A stretch of DNA of 64,000 bases. It comes from an uncultured Cohaesibacter sp. GTDB lineage: Bacteria > Pseudomonadota > Alphaproteobacteria > Rhizobiales > Cohaesibacteraceae. The stretch covers positions 248,001 to 312,000 of the forward strand of contig NZ_OY782764.1 of the NCBI RefSeq assembly GCF_963678225.1, written 5' to 3'. The notes beneath the pieces were generated by a model. The model saw only the letters and a program-made list of their open reading frames with translations. It did no database searches and was not told where the DNA came from. Each line of letters opens with the position of its first letter. The stretch's first letter is position 1. The position numbers and the translations under genes are program-made. Below, one piece after another: positions 55,437-64,000 of the stretch.

Positions 55437-57416
55437 GTGGCCAGACAAGCATCATTCCTGACAAGAAGCCGGCCTACAACCAAGGCCAGCCATTCAGCCA
55501 AGAGCCCGTTCAGTCTCCTTTCAGGCCATGCCCTGGCAGGTCTGTTTGTGCTGCTCTGTGTGCTTATGCTGATGATGGCGTCACAAGCCAACGCCTCTTC
55601 GCGCAGCCTGCGCCTGTCCAACGCCCACACCAAAGAAACAGCCACTATCACCTATAAGCGCAATGGCAAGTTTGATGCTGATGGCCTGCGCAAGCTCAAC
55701 CAGTTTCTGCGTGACTGGCGCCGCAACGAGAAAACCGAAATGGACCCGGCCCTCTTTGATCTGATCTGGGAGGTTTACAAAAAAACCGGCGCAAAACAGC
55801 CAATCACCGTTTTCTCCGGCTACCGTTCACCTGCAACCAACGGCATGCTGCGCTCGCGCAGCAAGGGCGTGGCCAAAAACAGCCGCCATACCATGGGGCA
55901 GGCAATGGACTTCTACCTGCCGGGAGTGCCACTGGCAACGATCCGCCGCGTTGGCTTGCAAATGCAGGCCGGTGGCGTTGGTTACTATCCCGGCTCCCGC
56001 TTTATCCATATAGATACTGGCAATGTGCGCCACTGGCCCCGCATGACGCGCAAACAGTTGGCCAAGGTCTTTCCAGACGGAGTGACCGTGCATGTGCCGA
56101 CCGATGGCAAGCCATTCTCTGGCTATAAGCAGGCCAAGGTTATGGTAGATAAGCGCAAGGCGGAAATGGCCCGTTCAACGCGTTCGGTCCGGCGCTTTAC
56201 GCAATATGCCTCCGCAGCACCTGCTGCACCGAAGAAAAACCTGACCCGCACGCAAGTCGCCTCTCTGGCGCGCAAGGAAGAGGAAAGCAAGGGCGGCCTC
56301 TTGCAAACGCTCCTTCGGCAAACGCCCAAGGAGCCACCAAAGCCGCAGTTCTCCAACGACGAACCTTTGGGCAATTCCGATCCGGAAGCCGTGGCCGACG
56401 AATTGCTTGAGGAATCCCCATCGGCGCAGGCCCTGCTCCTGCCGCAAAGCCTCTCCACCCTGCCAAGAGTGCGCCTTGTTGAAAGCACGACCATTAGCTT
56501 GGCCGAAGCGGAACCAACAGCTGATACCAACACAGACACGGCGGTTGACGAAACAACAACCGAGACTGACCAGACGCCAGAGAGTGCGCCAATCCAGTTT
56601 GCGTCCCTACCGCGCACCAGACCGGAAACACTTATCGGCGTCCGCTATCAGCTTGCCAGCGCAGAAACTGCGCCCCTACCGGCACAGCAACAGCCGGACG
56701 CACAACAAACGGACAACACCGTCGATACCACTCAGCCTAACGCGGCTGTAATCGAGCAGCCCGCACAGGAACGCGCGTCCACACCAGTTGAAGCGATTGA
56801 ACCGGTCCAGATGGCTTCGCTCCCCCGAGCACGCGAGCAGAATTCAACTCAGCCGCAAGCTGACGAAACACTCGTCGCAGTCCTGCCACAAACACCGACA
56901 CAAAATTCGAAAGCAATGCTTGCCCAAATGGTTGGCAGCAAGGAAGAGCCCACGCCGAACCGCTTTGCCTACGCTTCGGCTGGCAACACATTCTTGTCTA
57001 CGCTGCCATCGGACAGCCCAAGAGAAAATGCTAACAAATCCGGCCCGGCCCAAGCGATTGAACAGCAACAGGCAAGCCTTGCCAGCTCGCTTGATACAGC
57101 CCCTCTGCCAGAACCCCGAGCACAGGCTTCCCGCTCTGACCCCACCCCGTCAGACAATGAAGCCGATCAACTTGCACGCCTGACCTTTGCCTATGGCCCG
57201 TCTGGAATGGCTCACTTTGCCCATATCAAACAGCCAACCAGCACGGCAACATTCGCCCGCCTGTCACGCCCGACGCCGAACAATCTGCGCGCGCTTGTCT
57301 ACAAGCCGCACAGCATGATCAATCAGGGCTTTGGACATCAACTGGCCCACAGACTTGATGACATGCATTTTGAAGGCCCGGCCATCGCCCGCCTTGCTGT
57401 GCGTCGCTTCAATTGA
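55437..57416 (+). CDS. DUF882/YcbK-like murein peptidase with long disordered tail
   Basis: The 659-residue product starts at a GTG (GGATG upstream) and has a hydrophobic signal or anchor (LAGLFVLLCVLMLMMASQANA). The M15-type domain follows at about 60-210. Its metal ligands sit in SRHTMGQAMDFYLPGV and GSRFIHIDTGNVRHW, as in YcbK/MepK-type endopeptidases that cut peptidoglycan. From about 240 to 600 the sequence is low in complexity, rich in Gln, Thr, Pro, Glu and Ala. The last segment, LVYKPHSMINQGFGHQLAHRL, is again ordered. The tail may bind wall or outer membrane. No close homologue of the tail comes to mind. Confidence 0.85.
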   Translation: MARQASFLTRSRPTTKASHSAKSPFSLLSGHALAGLFVLLCVLMLMMASQANASSRSLRLSNAHTKETATITYKRNGKFDADGLRKLNQFLRDWRRNEKTEMDPALFDLIWEVYKKTGAKQPITVFSGYRSPATNGMLRSRSKGVAKNSRHTMGQAMDFYLPGVPLATIRRVGLQMQAGGVGYYPGSRFIHIDTGNVRHWPRMTRKQLAKVFPDGVTVHVPTDGKPFSGYKQAKVMVDKRKAEMARSTRSVRRFTQYASAAPAAPKKNLTRTQVASLARKEEESKGGLLQTLLRQTPKEPPKPQFSNDEPLGNSDPEAVADELLEESPSAQALLLPQSLSTLPRVRLVESTTISLAEAEPTADTNTDTAVDETTTETDQTPESAPIQFASLPRTRPETLIGVRYQLASAETAPLPAQQQPDAQQTDNTVDTTQPNAAVIEQPAQERASTPVEAIEPVQMASLPRAREQNSTQPQADETLVAVLPQTPTQNSKAMLAQMVGSKEEPTPNRFAYASAGNTFLSTLPSDSPRENANKSGPAQAIEQQQASLASSLDTAPLPEPRAQASRSDPTPSDNEADQLARLTFAYGPSGMAHFAHIKQPTSTATFARLSRPTPNNLRALVYKPHSMINQGFGHQLAHRLDDMHFEGPAIARLAVRRFN

Positions 57417-57437
57417 TCTGGAAAAAAGACTGTCCTG

Positions 57438-58787
57438 TCAGCGCTGAAGCTTGAGGCCAACACGAACGGTGTTGGTCTCGGTGTCTTCGCCCACCCAGTT
57501 GCTTTCGCGTTGAGAACGCTCGACGCTGGCGATGAGCTGGAGATTGCGATTGAATGAGTAGGTCGCATTGAGCGTCGCATCAAACACCCAGTCACGCCGA
57601 CTTAACCCGTTATAGCTCTCGCGGCTGATGTCACCGCTTGCGGTAAAGGTCAGGTTACGCAGGACAGCATATTCGGCAGAAGCGCTCACCCGATGAGTCG
57701 CCACACTGCGGGCTGCCGTTGCCGTTGAAGTGAGCTCCGTCTCCAACCCGCCTCGAATGGTCCATAGCCCGTTTGGCGACCAGACCAGACTAGCATCGGC
57801 AAACAGGGTTGTATCGCCAGACTGGCCAGCCTGTTCGGGATCCCAGGCGACAAGTCCGGCAGAGATCTCACCCGAGAGCTTCTCGCGATTGACAACCTCG
57901 ATACCGATGGCACCGCGTAGGCTATTCCCATTCTGCCGGTTGTTCGCATCGCTATATTGGCGGCGAGAAACTTCAGCATCGACAAAGGGCATAACCTGAT
58001 CGGTCACAGGCACTCCGACGCGTGCGCCCAGTCGATAGGTGTCATAGTCACGACTGGATTCCCCTTCATAGCGCAAGGCCTCCACCGATCCGCGCAATTG
58101 CAGATCCAGCTGCCCCAGGCGCTGATCAAGGGTCGCACCAGCAGAAAGACTGGTCTCATAGGTCGCCGCCTGTCCGGTGGCATTTAGCTCTACACTGCTG
58201 TCTTCCTGCAGTCGGGTGAATGAGCCATCCAGTGTCAGCTCTGTTTCGGAAGCCAACTCGAGCCCCAACTCGGCGCTCAACGCCTGATCACTCTCCGGCT
58301 TCCTATGGGGGGTATCATAGGCGGTCATGCCCGCACGACCGGAAAGCGCGAGGGAATGCCGCATCCAGTCAGATTCTACCCTCAGTTCGAATTCGGGATT
58401 GACTGTCCGTCCTTCCTGCCCGACAGCGGAAGAATCGATATTATCGGTCAACTCGCCCCAAAGGGTGAGAGAAGGATAAAACAGAAATTGCCCGACACGC
58501 ACGCCAAGTGGGTCATAAGGCCCCACAGTCTGGCTGGTGGGACCCGTGCGGCCCTGCTCTCTCTGGACCGGACGATTGACACGTTGAGAAGGCTCCGGCT
58601 CAGCCTCCACGCCTGTGGCATCGTCGCCCAACAGGAGACCATCCCCTTCAGCAGCGACTGCCCCATTGTCCTCATAGCCGGTGCGGAGCGCAGCATTGGA
58701 CACAGAATCAGAGAGGCTCTGCCCCACAGCCGGAGACAAAGGCAAACAGGCTGAAACCAACAAGCCGGAGATGAGTATTTGCCGCAT
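57438..58787 (-). CDS. Outer-membrane beta-barrel protein (BBP2-like)
   Basis: The 449-residue product has a signal peptide (ISGLLVSACLPLSPAVG), an acidic linker (AEGDGLLLGDDATGVEAEPEP), and from about residue 100 alternating amphipathic strands such as LFYPSLTLWGELTDNI, HSLALSGRAGMTAYDT and RLGARVGVPVTDQVMPFVDAEVSRRQYSD. This pattern fits a beta-barrel of the BBP2 type (PF10082). The last residue is Arg, not the Phe common in classic porins. It converges with the DUF882 gene. No substrate can be named. Confidence 0.8.
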   Translation of the reverse strand: MRQILISGLLVSACLPLSPAVGQSLSDSVSNAALRTGYEDNGAVAAEGDGLLLGDDATGVEAEPEPSQRVNRPVQREQGRTGPTSQTVGPYDPLGVRVGQFLFYPSLTLWGELTDNIDSSAVGQEGRTVNPEFELRVESDWMRHSLALSGRAGMTAYDTPHRKPESDQALSAELGLELASETELTLDGSFTRLQEDSSVELNATGQAATYETSLSAGATLDQRLGQLDLQLRGSVEALRYEGESSRDYDTYRLGARVGVPVTDQVMPFVDAEVSRRQYSDANNRQNGNSLRGAIGIEVVNREKLSGEISAGLVAWDPEQAGQSGDTTLFADASLVWSPNGLWTIRGGLETELTSTATAARSVATHRVSASAEYAVLRNLTFTASGDISRESYNGLSRRDWVFDATLNATYSFNRNLQLIASVERSQRESNWVGEDTETNTVRVGLKLQR

Positions 58788-59076
58788 GCCTGAGCGCCCT
58801 GCTACCTGTGTGCCGAGTTACTGGACCTGCCACCGAAGCCGCAGCCACATGCTTTTCACGGTCCTTTTCAGGCAGGCACCAAACGCCCGAAAAGAGTTTT
58901 CAAACCTTTCCAGATCGTAAAGAAATTTGGTTAATAACTCCTTGCCAACAGAGCTGCCTTAAAAGCACCCAATTCTGATAAAAAGGATACCGCGAACAAA
59001 CCTTAGACTCCCTTTTCTTCAGCATCTCTATGGTATAGAACACGACCCATCCTCAGCTGAACCATCAGGACAATCC

Positions 59077-60066
59077 ATGTTTACCCAGTCGCAAGGCGAG
59101 ACGATTTCGCCAATCAATTCGGCCCATAACACCATCAACAACGAAATCGAAGGATTGAGCGCCCTGCGCGATGCTCTGAATGGCCCGCTGAAGGCGCCCT
59201 TTCAGGAAGCGATCTCCATTATTCAGGCTGCCAAAGGGCGGGTCATCGTAACAGGCATGGGAAAAAGCGGGCATATTGCACGTAAAATTTCAGCCACGAT
59301 GGCCTCAACCGGCACCCCGTCCTTTTTCGTCCATCCCGGCGAGGCCAGCCACGGTGATTTGGGCATGATCCGCGACATGGATGTTGTTCTGGCCATGTCC
59401 TGGTCCGGCGAAACAGCCGAATTGGCAAGCATCATCTCCTACACCCGCCGCTTTAAGGTTCCTCTGATCGGTATGTCGGCCAATCCGAACAGCACGTTGG
59501 GCAAACAATCCGATATCCACCTTTGCCTGCCAAAAGTGGAAGAGGCCTGCCCCCATGGTCTGGCGCCGACCACCTCCTGCATTCTCCAGCTCGCGTTGGG
59601 CGATACGCTCTCCATTGCCCTTCTGGAGAGCCACGGCTTCACGGCCCATGATTTCAAGATCTTCCACCCCGGTGGCAGCCTTGGTGCGAGCCTGCAATAT
59701 GTCCGCGACATCATGCATACCGGCGACGCACTGCCCCTCATCGCGGCAGACACACGCATGAGCGAAGTCATTCTGATCATGTCGCAAAAGGGCTTTGGCT
59801 GTGTGGGTGTGCTGGACGACAACGGGCATTTGCAAGGCATGGTCACAGATGGTGACTTGCGTCGTAATCTCAGAGACGATCTATTGACGCGCCCGGTTTG
59901 CGACGTCATGACCAAAGATCCCAAGACCCTGACGCCAGACATTCTGGTGCCCACCGCAATCGAAATGCTGCACAGCGCGGCGATCATGTCTATCTTCGTG
60001 GTTGAAGACAAACGTCCTGTCGGTCTTGTGCATATGCACGATTTCTTGCGCGCAGGCGTTGCCTGA
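59077..60066 (+). CDS. D-arabinose-5-phosphate isomerase (KdsD/KpsF family)
   Basis: The enzyme makes arabinose-5-phosphate for Kdo, the inner sugar of lipopolysaccharide. The 329-residue protein has a SIS domain (VTGMGKSGHIARKISATMASTG and MSWSGETAELASIISYTRRF) and two C-terminal CBS domains (DTRMSEVILIMSQKGFGCVGVLDDNG and ILVPTAIEMLHSAAIMSIFVVED). Length and domain order are normal. The gene stands alone; motA follows after 224 bases. Confidence 0.95.
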   Translation: MFTQSQGETISPINSAHNTINNEIEGLSALRDALNGPLKAPFQEAISIIQAAKGRVIVTGMGKSGHIARKISATMASTGTPSFFVHPGEASHGDLGMIRDMDVVLAMSWSGETAELASIISYTRRFKVPLIGMSANPNSTLGKQSDIHLCLPKVEEACPHGLAPTTSCILQLALGDTLSIALLESHGFTAHDFKIFHPGGSLGASLQYVRDIMHTGDALPLIAADTRMSEVILIMSQKGFGCVGVLDDNGHLQGMVTDGDLRRNLRDDLLTRPVCDVMTKDPKTLTPDILVPTAIEMLHSAAIMSIFVVEDKRPVGLVHMHDFLRAGVA

Positions 60067-60290
60067 TCTGTGGATTTCTCACAGCGACGCTCTGGTCAAC
60101 CCATTGCATAAATGGATGAATCCGGAGCGTCTGCAACCGTGTTATCTCTTTGGTAACCCTAATAGAAATTAATCATTAAACTCGCGTTTTTCAGCAATCC
60201 ATTAGCAATCCATTAGAGCTGTTTCCATAGACTGCCAGATAAGAAAAATGGCAGTGGACCCAAGGTCCTCAATTTAGTCAGGAAACAGCA

Positions 60291-61061
60291 ATGGATATTG
60301 CAACGCTTATCGGTATGGTTGCGGCATGTGGCGTCGTTGTAACCGCTATCCTTCTGGGCGGCACACTCGGGCAGTTCATTGACATTCCATCCATCCTCAT
60401 CGTGGTTGGGGGCGGATTGGCTGCTACTCTCATCCGTTTCACACTCGGCGGCATTGGTGGCGCCATCATCACCGGCGGCAAGGTTGCCTTCAGTGGCAAA
60501 TCCGCCAATCCGCGCGAAATGATTGAAAAAATCACCGAGCTTGCTGACGTTGCCCGCAAAAGCGGCCCTCTTGGCTTGGAAGGTGTCGACGTTGACGACC
60601 CCGTGCTGGCCAAGGGAGTGCAGTTCATCGCTGATGGGTATGAACCGAACTTTATTCGCGAAAGCATGGAACGGGAGCGCGATCTCTATATCGAGCGCCT
60701 GCAGGAAGGCAAACGCTTCTACAAACAGCTGGGCGATGCCGCTCCGGCCTTTGGCATGATCGGCACGCTCGTCGGTCTGGTGCAGATGCTTGCTGCCATG
60801 GATGACCCGTCCGCCATTGGCCCAGCTATGGCGATTGCTTTGTTGACCACCCTGTATGGCTCCCTGATTTCCAACATCATCTGCATTCCCATTACCGACA
60901 AGCTCGACGCCAAGCTGGACGGGGAAGACCTCAATCAGACGCTGATCATTGATGGCGTCATGCAGATCCGAGAAAACAAGAGCCCGAACCTCATCCGTGA
61001 AATGCTACTGGCCTATCTGCCAGAAAAAGCACGCAACGAACTTCTGGACGAGGCAGCTTAA
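60291..61061 (+). CDS. motA: Flagellar-type stator protein MotA (PomA-like)
   Basis: The 256-residue protein has four helices: MDIATLIGMVAACGVVVTAILLGG, IDIPSILIVVGGGLAATLI, GDAAPAFGMIGTLVGLVQML and AMAIALLTTLYGSLISNIICIPI. The PAFGMIGTLVGLV and TLYGSLISN motifs are those of MotA/PomA. The cytoplasmic loop holds ESMERERDLYIERLQEGKRFYKQLG with the charged residues that touch the rotor. Similarity looks closer to the sodium-driven PomA than to enterobacterial MotA, but coupling ion is a guess. motB follows after 60 bases, yet no other flagellar gene is near. Confidence 0.88.
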   Translation: MDIATLIGMVAACGVVVTAILLGGTLGQFIDIPSILIVVGGGLAATLIRFTLGGIGGAIITGGKVAFSGKSANPREMIEKITELADVARKSGPLGLEGVDVDDPVLAKGVQFIADGYEPNFIRESMERERDLYIERLQEGKRFYKQLGDAAPAFGMIGTLVGLVQMLAAMDDPSAIGPAMAIALLTTLYGSLISNIICIPITDKLDAKLDGEDLNQTLIIDGVMQIRENKSPNLIREMLLAYLPEKARNELLDEAA

Positions 61062-61121
61062 GGCAGCCCGTCCCTGAAGACCGCATAACGAAGCGAACCG
61101 AGACGAGAAAAGAGCAAGGCG

Positions 61122-61976
61122 ATGGCAAAGAAAAAACCACAAGGCGGAGGCGGTGCTCCCGATTGGTTGGTGACTTTCTCCGACCTCATGTCTCTGCTTG
61201 TCTGCTTTTTCGTGCTCATCATTTCCTTTTCCATTCAGGACAATGAGAAACTACAGGTCGTTGCCGGCTCCATGAAAGACGCATTCGGCGTGAAGCCCGT
61301 CATGCGTAAAGCCGGCATGATCGAGATCGAAGGCATGCCGGTGCGCCAATATATCAAGGAAGTGGCGGCCGTTCCGCAGGAGAATGATTCCGACTATGCT
61401 CAGGAGCGACACGACCAGCGCACCAAGCAGGGACCGGAAGCCAACACCCACGATATCGAAAAGACCGAAATCGAAAAGCCGCGCATGTTTGCCACGGCTG
61501 CAGCCTCCTTGCGTCAAGCATGGCAGGAGCTGCCGGAAATCTCCGAGCTTTCCAAGCATATCATCATCGAAGAGCAGGAAGATGGCCTGAACATCCAGCT
61601 GGTGGATCAGGATGGCCGCTCCATGTTCGCCGAAGGGTCTAAGTTCCCGTATGACTTCACCCGTCGACTGATCGTATCAATGGCACCCGTTTTGGCCAAC
61701 ATGCCCAACCGGATCAAGATCACCGGCCACACGACCGCCTCCAACGTGCCGGTCAACACTGGCTATACCGGCTGGGAACTCTCCGCCGACAGAGCCAACG
61801 CTGTGCGTTCCATTCTGATGGAGCACGGGCTTCCCGCAGATCAGATCTTCGGCGTGGTCGGCAAGGCCGATTCCGAGCCTCTCTTCCCTAATGATCCCTA
61901 TCTGGCAGCCAACCGTCGCATCTCCATTCTGCTGATGAGCGAGGCCCCGCCTCTGCCGCCAACCCACCAACCCTAA
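61122..61976 (+). CDS. motB: Flagellar-type stator protein MotB (PomB-like)
   Basis: The 284-residue protein has the basic start MAKKKPQGGGGAPDWLVTFSDLMSLLVCFF, with the proton- or sodium-binding aspartate at Asp21 in the single helix. A linker rich in charged residues and then the OmpA-like domain (MPNRIKITGHTTASN and SADRANAVRSILMEHGLPADQIFGVVGKADSEPLFP) follow. The domain binds peptidoglycan in relatives. It pairs with motA directly upstream. Confidence 0.9.
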   Translation: MAKKKPQGGGGAPDWLVTFSDLMSLLVCFFVLIISFSIQDNEKLQVVAGSMKDAFGVKPVMRKAGMIEIEGMPVRQYIKEVAAVPQENDSDYAQERHDQRTKQGPEANTHDIEKTEIEKPRMFATAAASLRQAWQELPEISELSKHIIIEEQEDGLNIQLVDQDGRSMFAEGSKFPYDFTRRLIVSMAPVLANMPNRIKITGHTTASNVPVNTGYTGWELSADRANAVRSILMEHGLPADQIFGVVGKADSEPLFPNDPYLAANRRISILLMSEAPPLPPTHQP

Positions 61977-62063
61977 GCGTTAGACCAGATTTGCAATTAT
62001 TCTGAGTATTAGATACAGATATAATCTGACACTGATACTGACACCCACTTGCACTCTGGTCCC

Positions 62064-63140
62064 ATGCACACTCATCACCTGAACCAATGGAAGCATGATC
62101 ACGTCTTTCTGGACGCCAAAGCCAGCGCGGCCAACGAAAAGCGCGTATTCTATGTCGTCCTTCTGACGTTCGTCATGATGCTGATCGAGATCTCGGCGGG
62201 CATCCTCTTCAATTCCATGGCTCTTCTGGCAGATGGCTGGCATATGGCCACCCACGCGGGAGCGCTGGGCCTGACGGTGTTTGCCTATCGCTATGCCAGA
62301 AATCACGCGAAAGATCGGAAATTCACCTTCGGGGTAGGAAAGGTGGAGGTTCTGGGCGGCTACACAAACGCCATCCTTCTGGGCATCGTGGCGCTGTTCG
62401 TGGCCTATGAATCCATCGATCACATGATCAATCCGCGCAACATTGCCTTCAACGAAGCCATGCTGGTGGCCTTCCTCGGATTGCTGGTCAATATCGCGAG
62501 CGTCTGGCTACTGGGCGACAATCATCATCTCGGGCATAGTCACGGTCATTCACATGACCATGATCACCATCACCACCATCATGATACGCATGATGATAAC
62601 GGTGATCACCACCATAGCCACGACAGCCATGCGGCTGCCCATCACAGCCACGATGAACACGCCCACGGCAAAAACCATGATCGCAATCTCAAGGGCGCCT
62701 ATCTTCATGTGCTGGCCGACGCGCTGACCTCTGTTCTGGCGATTGCGGCGTTGCTCATGGGCAAGCTTTTCGGCTGGACATGGACCGACGCCCTGATGGG
62801 GCTGGTTGGCGCTGCCCTCATCGGACATTGGTCCTTCCTGCTGATAAAGGAAACCGGCGGCATCCTGCTGGATCGCGTCAGCAAAATGGATCTTGCCGAC
62901 AGGATCAAAACAGAGATTGAAAACAGAGCCGACAACCGTGTTGTTGACCTCCATGTCTGGTATGTCGGAGCCAACAAATATGCAGCGATCGTGGCACTGG
63001 TCACCCACTATCCAAGAGCCGTGGAGCATTATAAAGAGATGCTGGCCACCATTCCCGAACTCGCCCACACCACAGTGGAAATACATCAATGCGAAGGGGA
63101 AGCCTGCATTGAGGTGAGCCCGCAAGATCGCAGAGCCTGA
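62064..63140 (+). CDS. dmeF: CDF-family metal exporter, DmeF-like
   Basis: DmeF exports cobalt and nickel from the cytoplasm. The start at 62064 gives MHTHHLNQWKHDHVFL, the characteristic DmeF opening, after a non-homologous TTG start possibility. The 358-residue protein has six helices. A histidine-rich loop (HSHGHSHDHDHHHHHHDTHD and more) lies between helices 4 and 5, and the metal site HVLADALTS in helix 5. A C-terminal domain with HVWYVGANKYAA follows. A TATAAT box lies 39 bases upstream. No dmeR regulator gene is visible next to it. Confidence 0.9.
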   Translation: MHTHHLNQWKHDHVFLDAKASAANEKRVFYVVLLTFVMMLIEISAGILFNSMALLADGWHMATHAGALGLTVFAYRYARNHAKDRKFTFGVGKVEVLGGYTNAILLGIVALFVAYESIDHMINPRNIAFNEAMLVAFLGLLVNIASVWLLGDNHHLGHSHGHSHDHDHHHHHHDTHDDNGDHHHSHDSHAAAHHSHDEHAHGKNHDRNLKGAYLHVLADALTSVLAIAALLMGKLFGWTWTDALMGLVGAALIGHWSFLLIKETGGILLDRVSKMDLADRIKTEIENRADNRVVDLHVWYVGANKYAAIVALVTHYPRAVEHYKEMLATIPELAHTTVEIHQCEGEACIEVSPQDRRA

Positions 63141-63158
63141 CCCTGCGAACACAGCCAA

Positions 63159-63208
63159 AGAAAGAAAGCCCCCGAAAAGACCATGCTCTTCGGGGGCTTT
63201 CTTTATTC
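63159..63208. terminator. Bidirectional terminator between dmeF and nfeD-like genes
   Basis: AAAGAAAGCCCCCGAA, 14-base loop, TTCGGGGGCTTTCTTT; the long stem is nearly perfect and flanked by A/T runs. Confidence 0.93.
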
Positions 63209-63245
63209 TACGACCTTGTCTGGCTTAACGAGTTTCACTGACTTG

Positions 63246-63713
63246 TCAGCCTTGACTATCTGGTTCGACAAGGACGACCTCGAGTTCCGTCCCCTCTCCG
63301 CCGATCACCTTGATGCGGCTCCCTGCGGGGCAATCAGGGCCGGAGATACGCCAGTAGCTGTCGCGTACCTTGACCCGGCCATGGCCATTCACAATTGGTT
63401 CGTCCAATTGATAGACATCACCAACCAACGCTTGGGCCCGATCATTGAGCAGAGGCTTGTCCGTGCCGCTCTTGGCCGTCTTGCTCAGAATGAAACGCCC
63501 GACAATGACCGAAAGCAGCGACAGAACCGCAAACAGAATGAGCGCGCTTTGCCATCCGAAATCGATCACGAATGACAAGCCGCCCACGATCAGTGCCGCT
63601 ACGCCAAACCAGAGAAACATGGTTCCCGGCGCCAATATCTCCAGCACCAGCAATATCACGCCCAAAACAACCCAGAACCATGGCCCCAGCACCACCATCC
63701 AATGTGCAATCAT
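63246..63713 (-). CDS. NfeD-family membrane protein
   Basis: The 155-residue product has two or three helices (FWVVLGVILLVLEILAPGTMFLWFGVAALIVGGLSFVI, ALILFAVLSLLSVIVGRFIL) and a C-terminal OB-fold domain (VYQLDEPIVNGHGRVKVRDSYWRISG). It matches the short NfeD form that partners an SPFH/stomatin protein in membrane quality control. GAAGGA precedes the ATG with seven bases between. It follows the SPFH gene on the same strand. Confidence 0.93.
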   Translation of the reverse strand: MIAHWMVVLGPWFWVVLGVILLVLEILAPGTMFLWFGVAALIVGGLSFVIDFGWQSALILFAVLSLLSVIVGRFILSKTAKSGTDKPLLNDRAQALVGDVYQLDEPIVNGHGRVKVRDSYWRISGPDCPAGSRIKVIGGEGTELEVVLVEPDSQG

Positions 63714-63764
63714 TGATCAATCCTTCAATTGCCGAGCCCGTAAAGCCCCGATGCAGCCATCCGA

Positions 63765-64000
63765 TCAGTCTTCCTTGACCGTGGGCACGCGTCCGGAACG
63801 CGCAGGTGGCGTGCCATCCTTGCCGAACACCTGTTTGCTCAATTCGCCAATGCCGCCAAGAGCGCCCAGAATGGATGTCGCCTCAAGCGGCAGCATGACG
63901 ACCTTCTGGTTCGGGGCCTTGACCACTTCGCCCAATGTATCGACATATTTGCTGGCGACAAAATAGTTGACGGCCTGAATGTCACCCTCGGCAATGGCCT
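63765..64000 (-). CDS. SPFH/Band 7 protein, QmcA-like (5' part outside window)
   Basis: The C-terminal 77 residues are visible: AIAEGDIQAVNYFVASKYVD, then LGEVVKAPNQKVVMLPLEATSILGALGGI, ending GRVPTVKED. The NYFVASKYVDTLGE...NQKVVMLPLE segment is typical of the end of QmcA/stomatin proteins. The start lies beyond base 64000. The NfeD-like gene follows by 51 bases, so the two form the usual SPFH-NfeD pair. Confidence 0.9.
   Translation of the reverse strand, partial: AIAEGDIQAVNYFVASKYVDTLGEVVKAPNQKVVMLPLEATSILGALGGIGELSKQVFGKDGTPPARSGRVPTVKED

Overview
The window reads as core chromosome of an alphaproteobacterium of the order Hyphomicrobiales (Rhizobiales), probably a marine Cohaesibacter/Stappiaceae-like bacterium. 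That placement is inference from gene content and order; no 16S gene is present. Supporting features are the ruv-ybgC-tol-pal-cpoB-tilS-ftsH-glmM order, a 6S RNA gene between zapA and the 5-formyltetrahydrofolate cyclo-ligase gene, alphaproteobacterial families (DUF1465, DUF1013, DUF4164, DUF465, DUF882, aa3-type oxidase subunit IV), and sites matching the CtrA cell-cycle box TTAA-N7-TTAA. I see no insertion sequence, prophage, CRISPR array, tRNA or rRNA.

Bases 1-18400: after a cut-off EamA-type transporter, everything lies on the minus strand. Read in the direction of transcription: a possible lipoprotein frame, a DUF4164 coiled-coil gene and zapA; 6S RNA; 5-FTHF cyclo-ligase; a YmdB-type phosphoesterase; yebC; ruvC-ruvA-ruvB; ybgC; tolQ-tolR-tolA-tolB; pal; cpoB; tilS; ftsH; glmM. 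These genes serve Holliday-junction repair, outer-membrane constriction at division, tRNA-Ile lysidine formation, membrane proteolysis and peptidoglycan precursor supply.

Bases 18700-32500: plus-strand glycolysis and pentose-phosphate genes (tkt, gap, pgk) and a degenerate thiE-like gene, each well terminated; then a Sel1-repeat protein, EF-P, an inositol monophosphatase-family protein, a two-gene YeeE/YedE sulfur transporter, and a MotA/TolQ-like plus MotB/OmpA-like pair. A minus-strand ABC exporter converges on that pair.

Bases 32800-51200: rpmE, DUF1465 (RcdA family), a gene-poor AT-rich region with a candidate sRNA, a quinone oxidoreductase, a TadG-like von Willebrand protein, DUF1013 (TrcR family), prpE, a TauE/SafE permease, an acyl-CoA synthetase, two divergent DUF465 genes, purEK, rpsU, a TPR lipoprotein, a 44-residue aa3 oxidase subunit IV, an ABC1 kinase and an M3 oligopeptidase.

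Bases 51500-64000: a sigma-54 response regulator, an L,D-transpeptidase, a DUF882 (YcbK-like) peptidase with a long disordered tail, a beta-barrel outer-membrane protein, arabinose-5-phosphate isomerase, a flagellar-type stator pair (motA, motB), a DmeF-type metal exporter, nfeD and the end of a qmcA-like SPFH gene.

The most interesting signals are regulatory. Several CtrA-type boxes sit in intergenic regions: upstream of tolQ, of the TadG-like gene, of the sigma-54 regulator, and at the -35 position of a putative minus-strand sRNA (about 34268-34353). That sRNA carries CUCCU/CUCCC anti-Shine-Dalgarno motifs and ends in a strong terminator. Weaker matches lie before pal and before the DUF882 gene. 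Together they suggest that CtrA ties envelope constriction, pilus-like surface protein and wall-remodelling genes to the cell cycle.
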